A stretch of DNA of 25,445 nucleotides, taken from Wenyingzhuangia sp. (GTDB lineage: Bacteria > Bacteroidota > Bacteroidia > Flavobacteriales > Flavobacteriaceae). This document shows positions 1-7,614 of the stretch, piece by piece. The position numbers and the translations under genes were made by a program. Positions within the stretch are counted from its first letter, which is position 1. Each line of letters begins with the position of its first letter. Under the pieces are notes generated by a model. That model did no database searches and was not told the origin of the DNA. It saw nothing but the letters and a program-made list of their open reading frames with translations. The DNA lies in the NCBI GenBank assembly GCA_020628175.1, contig JAHDFK010000019.1, positions 1-25,445 of the forward strand, written 5' to 3'.

Positions 1-2
1 GA

Positions 3-62
3 ACATGTTCAAACCCTGTTTTTAAAACTTACACACTTGGAGGTATGGTGCCTATATTTTAA
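3..62 (+). CDS. C-terminal tail of an unidentified + strand gene (partial)
   Basis: An open frame enters from the left edge and ends at TAA 60-62, five bases before a terminator hairpin. The visible 19 residues end in YTLGGMVPIF. This frame is preferred because its stop sits directly before the terminator. A second frame is open to a stop at 73-75, but it runs into the hairpin stem. The tail vaguely resembles the last beta strands of class I methyltransferases, but this is too short to assign a family. Confidence 0.35.
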   Translation, partial: TCSNPVFKTYTLGGMVPIF

Positions 63-66
63 AAAG

Positions 67-103
67 GTCGTCTAGAAAGTAAATTTTTAGACGACATTTT
101 TTT
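67..103. terminator. Bidirectional terminator between the left-edge gene and the GNAT gene
   Basis: An 8-bp perfect stem, GTCGTCTA at 67-74 with TAGACGAC at 88-95, encloses a 13-nt loop. It is followed by a T run on the + strand (97-103). An A run at 61-65 gives a T run in the minus direction. It lies between two convergent genes and can serve both. Confidence 0.8.
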
Positions 104-132
104 CTATATTTTTTTAAATATCTAACCAATTC

Positions 133-576
133 TTAAACATTCCATTCGTAATAATTAGACCCTGTATTTAAGGTAAAACCTGTTTTAGGATACAAATTAT
201 TCCCTATTTGGTTTGATTTTTCTGTTTCTAAAAACATTCCACAAGCTTTGGTGTTTCTTACCAAATCTTTGGCTTTTTCTATCAAGGCAACCGATACTCC
301 TTGCCCTCTTTCATGAACGTCTACAAATAAATCATTCAGCAACCAAAGTTTTTGCATTCTGGTAGATGAAAACAATGGATACAACTGTACAAAACCAACT
401 AATTTATTTTCTGTATTTTCTGCTACAAAAATTTCTGAATCTCCTTGTTGTATTCTTTCTAACAAAAAAGCCTTAGCGCCACTTACATCTGATTCTTTCT
501 TGTAAAAAACTCTATAGCCGTTAAATAACACGGCTAAAGCTTCAATATCTTTACTAGTTGCTTTTCTACAAATCAT
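133..576 (-). CDS. GNAT-family N-acetyltransferase
   Basis: The protein is a 147-residue single-domain acetyltransferase of the GNAT fold (Acetyltransf_1 type), predicted to move an acetyl group from acetyl-CoA to an amine. The substrate is unknown. The central strand WLLNDLFVDVHERGQG (about residues 78-93) followed by VSVALIEKA is motif A, the pyrophosphate-binding loop. The usual third Gly/Ala of R/Q-x-x-G-x-G/A is Ser here (RGQGVS). The later stretch with N125, N130 and LYPKTGF matches motif B, where such proteins often carry NxxAxxLYxKxGF. There is no signal peptide, so it should be cytoplasmic. The gene starts 7 nt after the murA stop and is likely cotranscribed with it; a functional link to MurA is not implied. 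The family call is secure and the function open. Confidence 0.88.
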   Translation of the reverse strand: MICRKATSKDIEALAVLFNGYRVFYKKESDVSGAKAFLLERIQQGDSEIFVAENTENKLVGFVQLYPLFSSTRMQKLWLLNDLFVDVHERGQGVSVALIEKAKDLVRNTKACGMFLETEKSNQIGNNLYPKTGFTLNTGSNYYEWNV

Positions 577-583
577 GTTTTAC

Positions 584-1894
584 TTAACTATCAATTCTTT
601 CGATTTTAGCACCAACAGCTTGTAATCTTTCTACAATATTTTGGTACCCTCTATCTATTTGTTCTACATTATGTATGGTACTTGTTCCTTTTGCTGATAA
701 AGCTGCAATTAACAATGAAATTCCTGCTCTAATATCTGGCGAGGTCATTGTTGTAGCTTTTAAACTCGATTGGTGATTCATTCCTACCACTGTTGCTCTG
801 TGTGGGTCGCACAAAATTACTTTGGCTCCCATGTCTATCAACTTATCTACAAAAAACAATCTACTCTCAAACATTTTTTGATGTACCAATACCGTTCCTT
901 TAGCCTGTGTCGCTACAACCAATACAATACTTAACAAATCGGGTGTAAACCCTGGCCAAGGTGCATCAGAAACTGTTAACATAGAACCATCTATATAACT
1001 TTCTATTTCGTACGACTCTTGTTTTGGAATATAAATATCATCTCCTTTTTTCTCTAACTTAATTCCTAACTTTCTAAAAACTCTAGGAATTTGTCCTAAA
1101 TCTTTCCAAGACACATTTTTAATCGTCAGTTCAGATTTTGTCATTGCTGCCATACCAATCCACGATCCTATTTCAATCATATCTGGTAAAATTCTATGCT
1201 CGGTACCTCCTAATTTTTCGACACCTTCTATTTTTAACAGGTTAGAACCAACACCGGTAATTTTTGCCCCCATACGGTTTAACATGTTACAAAGCTGTTG
1301 CAAATAAGGCTCGCAAGCGGCATTGTAAATAGTTGTTACTCCTTTTGCTAATACAGCTGCCATTACAATATTTGCCGTTCCGGTTACAGATGCCTCATCA
1401 AGTAACATATCTGTTCCTTTCAATACATCAGCCTCTACACCATAAAAATGTTCTTCTTTGTTATATCTAAACTTGGCACCTAAATTAATAAAGCCTTCGA
1501 AATGTGTATCTAATCTTCTTCGTCCTATTTTATCTCCTCCAGGTTTTGGTATGTATCCTTTTCCGAAACGAGCTAATAAAGGACCTACAATCATTATAGA
1601 ACCTCTTAATTTGGTTCCATCTTGTTTAAAAGCATCAGAACTTAAGTAATCTATATTTACCTCGTCTGCTTGAAACTCATAGGTATGTTCGCTTAACTTT
1701 TGTACTTTAACACCTAAATCTCCTAAAATAGAAATCAATTTATTAACATCTATAATATTCGGAATGTTCTCTATTTTTATTTTTTCGGGAGTTAGTAAAA
1801 CCGCACACAAAATTTGTAATACTTCGTTTTTTGCTCCTTGAGGTGTAATTTCACCTTGTAACGGATATCCTCCTTCTACTTTAAATGTTGCCAT
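584..1894 (-). CDS. murA: UDP-N-acetylglucosamine 1-carboxyvinyltransferase (MurA), Asp-type active site
   Basis: This enzyme catalyses the first committed step of peptidoglycan synthesis in the cytoplasm: enolpyruvyl transfer from PEP to UDP-GlcNAc. The 436 residues fit the family (about 420-440). Lys22-Asn23 in the N-terminal GAKNE motif match E. coli K22/N23. The catalytic-base region PWPGFTPD places Asp319 at the E. coli D305 position, and SPDIRAG carries the late conserved Arg. The mobile loop reads KPGGDKIGRR, so residue 121 is Asp (GAT, complement of 1532-1534) where E. coli has Cys115, the residue alkylated by fosfomycin. Asp at this position is known from fosfomycin-insensitive MurA of mycobacteria and chlamydiae, and the enzyme stays active. 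The gene lies 9 nt after the DUF4290 gene and 7 nt before the GNAT gene, so the three form one minus-strand transcript. Confidence 0.97.
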   Translation of the reverse strand: MATFKVEGGYPLQGEITPQGAKNEVLQILCAVLLTPEKIKIENIPNIIDVNKLISILGDLGVKVQKLSEHTYEFQADEVNIDYLSSDAFKQDGTKLRGSIMIVGPLLARFGKGYIPKPGGDKIGRRRLDTHFEGFINLGAKFRYNKEEHFYGVEADVLKGTDMLLDEASVTGTANIVMAAVLAKGVTTIYNAACEPYLQQLCNMLNRMGAKITGVGSNLLKIEGVEKLGGTEHRILPDMIEIGSWIGMAAMTKSELTIKNVSWKDLGQIPRVFRKLGIKLEKKGDDIYIPKQESYEIESYIDGSMLTVSDAPWPGFTPDLLSIVLVVATQAKGTVLVHQKMFESRLFFVDKLIDMGAKVILCDPHRATVVGMNHQSSLKATTMTSPDIRAGISLLIAALSAKGTSTIHNVEQIDRGYQNIVERLQAVGAKIERIDS

Positions 1895-1903
1895 AATCTA
1901 AAA

Positions 1904-2578
1904 TTATTTGCGGTGTTTGTGATTGTTATTGTGACGACGCGTATTGTTATTTCTATTATTGTTGTTATTGTTGTGTTTTTGTTGGTTGTTCATTCTTCCT
2001 GAATTACTTTTTCTTAACAACACACTACTTTGCGACAACTCAATATCTGAATTTCTTACATCAATCCCTCCTTTAGAAAGTTCGTTTAAGTGATTTAAAA
2101 TCACAAAATCTTCTACCGTGTCTTTGTTCCAATTTAAATAACACTTTTTCATATGGTTGGCTATATTTAGCACCAAAGCATCTCTAAGCTCTCCTTCATC
2201 CCAACTCAATGCAACATCAATCATTGTTTGTATGTTGTTTCCGTAAAATTTGTATTTACTGGCAGATTTCGGATAATTTAATTTTTCTGGCTTAGCGTTT
2301 ACCTCTTCTTCTGTAAGAATTTCGTAAGGAGAATTTACCTTTAACTGAAACTTAGACATGATAAATAACTGATCCCACAGCTTGTGCTTAAAATCTGGAA
2401 CATCTCTTAAGTGAGGTTGCAAATTTCCCATTACGTTAATAATAGCATTTGCCATTTTTTCTCGTTCATTATCATCTTCTAACGCTACACAGTGATTTAC
2501 TAGTTTTTGTACATGTCTTCCGTATTCTGGAATAATCAAAGTGCTTCTTTCAGAATTGTATTCTAAATCAAAACCCAT
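1904..2578 (-). CDS. DUF4290-family protein with Asn/His/Arg-rich tail
   Basis: This is a 224-residue soluble protein of the Bacteroidota-specific DUF4290 family, whose function is unknown. The recognisable part is residues 1-190, beginning with MGFDLEYNSER and including LIIPEYGRHVQKLV and the PDFKHKLWDQL segment; it looks mostly helical. Residues about 194-224 form a low-complexity tail made almost only of Asn, His, Arg, Lys and Gln, including a run of six Asn. It is strongly basic and probably disordered, as in RNA-associated proteins. There is no signal peptide or membrane segment. It is the first gene of the DUF4290-murA-GNAT transcript, and that linkage to murA suggests a role near envelope growth or its control (inference only). 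Confidence 0.88.
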   Translation of the reverse strand: MGFDLEYNSERSTLIIPEYGRHVQKLVNHCVALEDDNEREKMANAIINVMGNLQPHLRDVPDFKHKLWDQLFIMSKFQLKVNSPYEILTEEEVNAKPEKLNYPKSASKYKFYGNNIQTMIDVALSWDEGELRDALVLNIANHMKKCYLNWNKDTVEDFVILNHLNELSKGGIDVRNSDIELSQSSVLLRKSNSGRMNNQQKHNNNNNNRNNNTRRHNNNHKHRK

Positions 2579-2842
2579 ATTTGTTATAAGTATTATTTGC
2601 TATTTGTTGCCCTACTCAGACGAATAAAACGCAATAGCAGTTGGTTTTACAATAAACAATTATTTATTTTAAAAGGAAAATAATTTTAACAGTTTGTTTT
2701 TACATTTTTTACACACAAAAACTCTGTTTAGAAGTATTCATTTTTTGTGTTTTTTATTTCATTCAGTTATTCAACTCTTCTATAATTTCTTTAACCACCT
2801 ATTTTTAGTTACTTTAACTTCCTATTTATCAACACACAAAAC
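2579..2842. other. Intergenic region between divergent DUF4290 and GH28 genes
   Basis: These 264 bases separate two divergent transcripts and must carry both promoters. I find no perfect TAnnTTTG element in either direction. The nearest on the + strand is TATTTTTA at about 2799-2806 (7 of 8 positions), without a matching TTTG 19 nt upstream. No operator-like palindrome, riboswitch or small gene stands out. Confidence 0.4.
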
Positions 2843-4243
2843 ATGAGCTTAAAAAAACTCTTTTTTTTTATTTTAATACCGTTACAATTATTTGCCACAG
2901 ATTTTAATGTTATAGATTTTGGAGCAAAAGCCGATGGTGTACATATAGATACCCAAGCTGTTCAGAATGCTATAGATGCTTGCTACAAAAACAAAGGAGG
3001 AAGAGTTGTAATTCCTAGTGGAAAAAAAGTAGTTGTTGGTACGTTATTTTTAAAAGATTTTGTGACGCTACACATTCAAAACGGTGCTACTCTTTTAGGT
3101 GCTACCCATAGCAAATACTACAGCAACAACACCTATAAAAACCATTACAAAAACGAAACTCATATGGATAGGTGTTTGATTTTTGCTCGTAATGCCACAT
3201 CTATTGGTATTACAGGTTTAGGTACTATTGATGGACAAGGTTATACCAAGTATTTTACAAGAGAAACTGGTAGACCTATGCTACTTCGTTTTTTAGAGTG
3301 CACTAACATTCATTTAGAAAATATTACACTGCTAAACCCTGCTGCTTGGACTTCTGCTTGGATTTATTGCCACAATATAGTTGTTAATGGTATTCGAATT
3401 AAAAGTAGGATTAATCACAATGGAGATGGTTTGGATTTTGATAGCTGTACTGATGTTAAAATTTCTAATGCCACTTTTAATACAAGCGACGATTCTATTT
3501 GCCTACAAACATCGCACCCAGAAAAACCCACAAAAAACATTACCATAACCAACTGTAACTTTACAAGTAAATGGGCAGGAATACGTATTGGTTTACTTTC
3601 TAGGGGTAATTTCGAATCGGTAACTGTTAGCAATTGCACCTTTAGAAATATTGATGACTCTGGTCTTAAAATTCAATTAAACGAAGGAGGTATTATGAAA
3701 AATATGATTTTTAGTAATTTAACAATGACCAATGTTCCGCGTCCTGTTTTTATGACTTTTGCACAACAACGTGCTTTTGTAGATAGCCCCGAAAACGAAT
3801 ATCCGCCAATGAAAGCCATGAAAAACTTTATATTTAGCAACTTTATTATTGACAATAGCGAGCTTAAAAAAAACGCCAAAGACAGTGCTTTTTACTTTAC
3901 AGGAATGCCTAAGCATTGTATTGAAAATATTATTTTAAAAAATATTCAATTTTTTATTACCGGAGGCGGAACACTAGAAGATGCAAAAAAAACTAATATT
4001 AAAGAATACACGTTAGATAACTTAAAAGGCTGGTGGCCAGAATTTCATATAACAGGCACATTGCCTACCTATGGTCTCTATGCCAGACATATAAAAGGAT
4101 TGACTATTGAGAACTTTCATATTTTTAAAAATAGGCAAGATGCTCGAGCTCCTATTTTTTTAGAAGATGTGTCTTTTGAAAACATACACAATGTTTATGT
4201 AGATCATCAGAAAATAAATCTTACAGCCGTTCAAAAAAAATAA
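2843..4243 (+). CDS. Exported GH28-like right-handed beta-helix protein (polygalacturonase family)
   Basis: A signal peptide (residues 1 to about 18, KK then a hydrophobic core, cleavage near FATD) exports the protein. The start NVIDFGAKADG followed by DTQAVQNAIDAC is the classic pectate-lyase/GH28 opening. Repeated NITITNC, NFESVTVSNC and NMIFSNL segments are beta-helix coils. GH28 acid motifs are visible: N193-G-D195-G-L-D198 for NTDGxD, and D216-D217 for the DD pair. The usual GHG histidine is absent; the matching coil reads WAGIRIG (about residues 244-250), as in many remote Bacteroidota GH28 members. The expected activity is cleavage of uronate- or rhamnose-containing algal or plant polysaccharide, but the linkage is unknown and the missing His leaves catalysis uncertain. 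The 466 residues are normal length. The sulfatase gene follows after 3 nt, so the two are cotranscribed. No SusC/SusD pair or regulator is nearby. Confidence 0.88.
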   Translation: MSLKKLFFFILIPLQLFATDFNVIDFGAKADGVHIDTQAVQNAIDACYKNKGGRVVIPSGKKVVVGTLFLKDFVTLHIQNGATLLGATHSKYYSNNTYKNHYKNETHMDRCLIFARNATSIGITGLGTIDGQGYTKYFTRETGRPMLLRFLECTNIHLENITLLNPAAWTSAWIYCHNIVVNGIRIKSRINHNGDGLDFDSCTDVKISNATFNTSDDSICLQTSHPEKPTKNITITNCNFTSKWAGIRIGLLSRGNFESVTVSNCTFRNIDDSGLKIQLNEGGIMKNMIFSNLTMTNVPRPVFMTFAQQRAFVDSPENEYPPMKAMKNFIFSNFIIDNSELKKNAKDSAFYFTGMPKHCIENIILKNIQFFITGGGTLEDAKKTNIKEYTLDNLKGWWPEFHITGTLPTYGLYARHIKGLTIENFHIFKNRQDARAPIFLEDVSFENIHNVYVDHQKINLTAVQKK

Positions 4244-4246
4244 ATT

Positions 4247-5803
4247 ATGATTTCCAAAAATCCCCATAAATTCTTTATTCTTATTTTGATATTTTGTTGT
4301 TCTCTAAAAAGTAATAGTCAGAACAGCAAACCTAATGTAGTTGTTATTTACACAGACGATCACCGTTATAGTGCCGTGCATAAACTAGGTAACAAACAAC
4401 TAAAAACACCACATATGGATAACCTGATTGATAATGGTATTCATTTTTCGAACACCTATTTACAGGGCGCTTTTACAGGAGCTACCTGTACGCCTAGTAG
4501 AGCAATGTTACTTACTGGTAGAGATGTATTTCATTTAGACGGAATTGGAAAAAACATTCCTAAGCAACATATTTCTATGCCAGAAGCTTTTGAAAAAGAA
4601 GGTTACCATACATTTACTACAGGAAAATGGGATCAAGATAAAGCATCCTTTAAACGATCTTTTGATGAAGCTGACCAAATTATGGGGCTTGGCCCTTATG
4701 TAGTCGATCATTTTCAGATGCCTCTCTGGGATTACAATAGCAAACTTAAAAAATTTAGCGCACCTTACATCTTAGATTTTAACGCAAACCACGAGGCTGT
4801 AAAACGTAAGTATCAAAAAGAAGTTTTTTTAACAGGCCCTTTTCACGATGAAACCAGAGGACCGCATACCTCTGAATTGTTTGCTCAAAGTACCGTGAAC
4901 TACATCAATACATACAAAAAGAAGCAGCCCTTTTTTATTTACCTTCCTTTTCATGCTCCCCACGACCCTAGAGAAGCCCCAAAAAGATATTTAGACATGT
5001 ATCCTGTAGAAACTATAGAGCTACCTCCTTCTTATCAACCTCAGCATCCGTTTGATAATGGACACATCTATTTACGAGACGAAAAACTGGCTCCTTGGCC
5101 ACGTACTAAACATATTGTTCAAAAAGAGCTCGCTGCTTACTACGCACTTATTACGCATCTAGATCATCAAATAGGAAAAGTTATACAAGCTTTGAAAAAT
5201 AAACATCTATATAAAAACACCATAATACTACTTGCTGGCGATAGTGGTCTCGCTGTCGGAAATCATGGGCTACTTGGTAAACAAAATCTTTATAGCGAAG
5301 ATGGAATCCATGTTCCGTTTATAATTGGTGGTGGCTTTGTACAACAAAAAGGATTACAAATAAATGCATTAAATTATATTCACGATATTTTTCCGACGCT
5401 ATGCGATTTGGCGAAAATACCTACACCTAAATCTGTACAAGGAAAAAGTTTAATGCCTGTACTTGAAAAAAAGACAAAGCAAATACGAGATTATACCTAT
5501 CACGCCTATTTACAATATCAACGTGCTATAAGAAAAGGCGACTACAAACTTATTGAATATGTAAAAGCAAAGGATTATAACTCGAAAACCCAACAAGATG
5601 AATTTAGAGGCTCTAGAGTAACACAACTCTTTAATCTAAAAAAAGATCCGTGGGAAACTCAAAACTTAGCTATATTTCCAGAGTATAAAGCAAAAATAAA
5701 ACAATTACAACAACAATTGCGAGAAGCTGCAATTACACACGAAGACAATGCTCAAAACTTAAAATTCAAACACGATTTTTGGAAATATTATACACCTCAA
5801 TAA
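4247..5803 (+). CDS. Exported S1-type (formylglycine) sulfatase
   Basis: This is a 518-residue type I sulfatase predicted to remove sulfate esters from a polysaccharide. A hydrophobic N-terminus (residues 9-20) ending near SNSQN is a signal peptide. Metal-binding Asp37-Asp38 sit in VIYTDDHR. The sulfatase signature C81-T-P-S-R85 has the Cys matured to formylglycine, followed by LLTGR. K127 (TGKW), H236/H239 (FHAPHDP) and the GNHGLLGKQNLY stretch (H340, K345) complete the site. The usual D-N or D-H metal pair before this stretch is D332-S333 here, and the common YEHSxRVP segment is changed to YSEDGIHVP. It is the second gene after the GH28-like gene, which suggests that both act on one sulfated glycan. 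An anaerobic-type or FGE maturase would have to be encoded elsewhere. The family call is firm and the substrate unknown. Confidence 0.93.
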   Translation: MISKNPHKFFILILIFCCSLKSNSQNSKPNVVVIYTDDHRYSAVHKLGNKQLKTPHMDNLIDNGIHFSNTYLQGAFTGATCTPSRAMLLTGRDVFHLDGIGKNIPKQHISMPEAFEKEGYHTFTTGKWDQDKASFKRSFDEADQIMGLGPYVVDHFQMPLWDYNSKLKKFSAPYILDFNANHEAVKRKYQKEVFLTGPFHDETRGPHTSELFAQSTVNYINTYKKKQPFFIYLPFHAPHDPREAPKRYLDMYPVETIELPPSYQPQHPFDNGHIYLRDEKLAPWPRTKHIVQKELAAYYALITHLDHQIGKVIQALKNKHLYKNTIILLAGDSGLAVGNHGLLGKQNLYSEDGIHVPFIIGGGFVQQKGLQINALNYIHDIFPTLCDLAKIPTPKSVQGKSLMPVLEKKTKQIRDYTYHAYLQYQRAIRKGDYKLIEYVKAKDYNSKTQQDEFRGSRVTQLFNLKKDPWETQNLAIFPEYKAKIKQLQQQLREAAITHEDNAQNLKFKHDFWKYYTPQ

Positions 5804-5804
5804 A

Positions 5805-5833
5805 AAAAGGGATTCTAAATTAGAATCCCTTTT
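5805..5833. terminator. Bidirectional terminator between sulfatase and DUF349 genes
   Basis: AAAAGGGATTCTA (5805-5817) pairs perfectly with TAGAATCCCTTTT (5821-5833) across a 3-nt loop. The A run at 5802-5808 and T run at 5830-5833 give U tracts in both directions. It starts 2 nt after the sulfatase stop and ends 5 nt before the convergent DUF349 stop. Confidence 0.92.
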
Positions 5834-5837
5834 GATT

Positions 5838-7562
5838 TTATGATTGAGTTATTGATCTCAAATATTTAATTTTTTGTTGTACCAACTTTAAATTTTCTTT
5901 TTCTGTTTCTATAGATTTTAAAGCGGTTTCTAATAAAGGATTTCCTTTTTTAGCATTTCCAAAGAAACCTAAATTGTTCTCTAATTGTTTTAAGTCTTTA
6001 GATACTTTATCTTTCTCTGTTCTTAGCTGGTTTGCCTCATCAAACATCTTCTTACTTTCGATGGCTTGCCAATAAGCAACTTTTAATTGATACTTTTTAA
6101 ATGCAACATCTTTTGCATCTTCAGTTACAATAGCCTTCGAAATAATTGTTTGAATTTCTTGATCTATTTTGTTTTTCTGAGAAGGAACTCTACCAATAGC
6201 CAACCATTCTTTTAACGTTTCTTTATACGTTTCTTGCGTTACTCCATTTTCTTCTAAAGACTTTAAAAAAGCTTCTTTAGCTACAAAGTTTTCTTGTTCT
6301 TGAGGTGTACCTTCTTTTTTTATGGTGTTTAACCTATCAAAATAAGCGTCACATATTCCTCTAAATTCGTTCCAAAGCGCATCTGCTTGTTTTCTTGGCA
6401 CAAAACCTACAGTTTTCCATGTTGCTTGAATCCTTTTAAAGTTTTCTGTAGCATTTACAATATCTTCAGAATCTTTCCATTCTTTAGCCTCGTTTATCAA
6501 TGCTTGCTTTTGCGCTACAGCTTCTGCCTGAGATTTTTTTGTTTCTTTAAAGAAATCGTTTTTAGCTACATTAAAATTCTTGGTAGCATCTTTAAACATT
6601 TCCCAAAGCTCGTTGGTTTTGTTTTTAGGTACCCTACCAATATTTAAAAAAGATTCTTTTAAGGCTTCAAATTTATCAATACTCTTTTTCCAATCGTTAA
6701 AAGATCTATTGTTTGTAAAGTCAAAGTTTTTAATTTCTTCTAACTTTTCGTATTTCGCCGCTAAGTTTTTCTCTTCTTCTTTTCTTAAGTTATCGTAGTA
6801 AGCTGTTTTTTTATCATGAATTGCATTGGTAACCTCACAAAACTCTTCCCAAACAGGCTCTCTAAATTCTTTAGATACAGGACCTGTTTCTTCTTTCCAA
6901 ATTCTATGCAATACTTGTAATTCGTTAAAAGCAAATTGTACATCTGCATGCACTAACAATTCTTTTGCTTTCTCTATAATTTGTTTTTTAGCCTCTAAGT
7001 TGTGCTTAAAATCAATCGCTCTTAAATCATTATTTATATGTAATAAATCGTAAAATTGCTCTACATACAAATAGTAATTCCCCCAAGTTTCTTGATACTT
7101 ATCCGAAGGAATTGCTCCAACAGCTCTCCAATCTTCTTGTAATTGTTTAAACTCTTTGTAACTGTTTGATACATCTGCCTTTTCTACCATAGATTTAATG
7201 GTATCTATAATAGTTTCTTTTTTAGCTAGATTGTCTTTTAACTCTTGAGTTACTTTTTTATGATGGTCATTTTTTTTATCTAAAAACTGTTTCCATAAAT
7301 TTTTAAAAGATACTTGTAAAGGTTGCTTCGAAAATTCAAAAACGGCTTCCTCCTCTTCATGTTCTTGTGCATCAAACTCAGCTTTTAGCTTCGCTAATTC
7401 TTCGTTGTACTGAAAATAAAAAGAAGCTCTTATTGCATTTGCATCTTCTTTAATTTCTGGTATGGAATGCTTTTTTAATTTCTCATCAAACAAGTCAATT
7501 AAATCTTCTAGAGCTATTGTTTTGTAATCTACTGTTTGATTTTCTACGTCAGCCATTATCAT
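5838..7562 (-). CDS. DUF349-repeat coiled-coil protein
   Basis: This is a large, soluble, charged helical protein (574 residues) built from five DUF349 repeats, each with a Trp and a (V/I)GxxP-type turn: about residues 131-165 (WRAVGAIP), 208-243 (IWKEETGP), 289-325 (FLNIGRVP), 370-402 (TWKTVGFVP) and 443-475 (WLAIGRVP). The C-terminus (about 510-570) is a Lys/Glu coiled coil. DUF349 proteins are conserved in Bacteroidota and found in other phyla; their function is not established. No signal peptide is seen. The first codons read M-I-M-A-D-V, so translation may start at the third codon (7554-7556). There is no Shine-Dalgarno sequence to decide. It lies 52 nt after the COG3014-type gene with no hairpin between, so readthrough is plausible. 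Confidence 0.87.
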   Translation of the reverse strand: MIMADVENQTVDYKTIALEDLIDLFDEKLKKHSIPEIKEDANAIRASFYFQYNEELAKLKAEFDAQEHEEEEAVFEFSKQPLQVSFKNLWKQFLDKKNDHHKKVTQELKDNLAKKETIIDTIKSMVEKADVSNSYKEFKQLQEDWRAVGAIPSDKYQETWGNYYLYVEQFYDLLHINNDLRAIDFKHNLEAKKQIIEKAKELLVHADVQFAFNELQVLHRIWKEETGPVSKEFREPVWEEFCEVTNAIHDKKTAYYDNLRKEEEKNLAAKYEKLEEIKNFDFTNNRSFNDWKKSIDKFEALKESFLNIGRVPKNKTNELWEMFKDATKNFNVAKNDFFKETKKSQAEAVAQKQALINEAKEWKDSEDIVNATENFKRIQATWKTVGFVPRKQADALWNEFRGICDAYFDRLNTIKKEGTPQEQENFVAKEAFLKSLEENGVTQETYKETLKEWLAIGRVPSQKNKIDQEIQTIISKAIVTEDAKDVAFKKYQLKVAYWQAIESKKMFDEANQLRTEKDKVSKDLKQLENNLGFFGNAKKGNPLLETALKSIETEKENLKLVQQKIKYLRSITQS

Positions 7563-7614
7563 TTCTATTATTTTTTCAAGTATTTTATTTGAATCCTAAT
7601 TTATACAATAATAA

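Noticed and set aside
2799..2806. Promoter -7 box for the GH28 gene (TATTTTTA)
   Set aside because: It matches 7 of 8 positions, but no TTTG lies at the right distance and such T-rich strings are frequent here.
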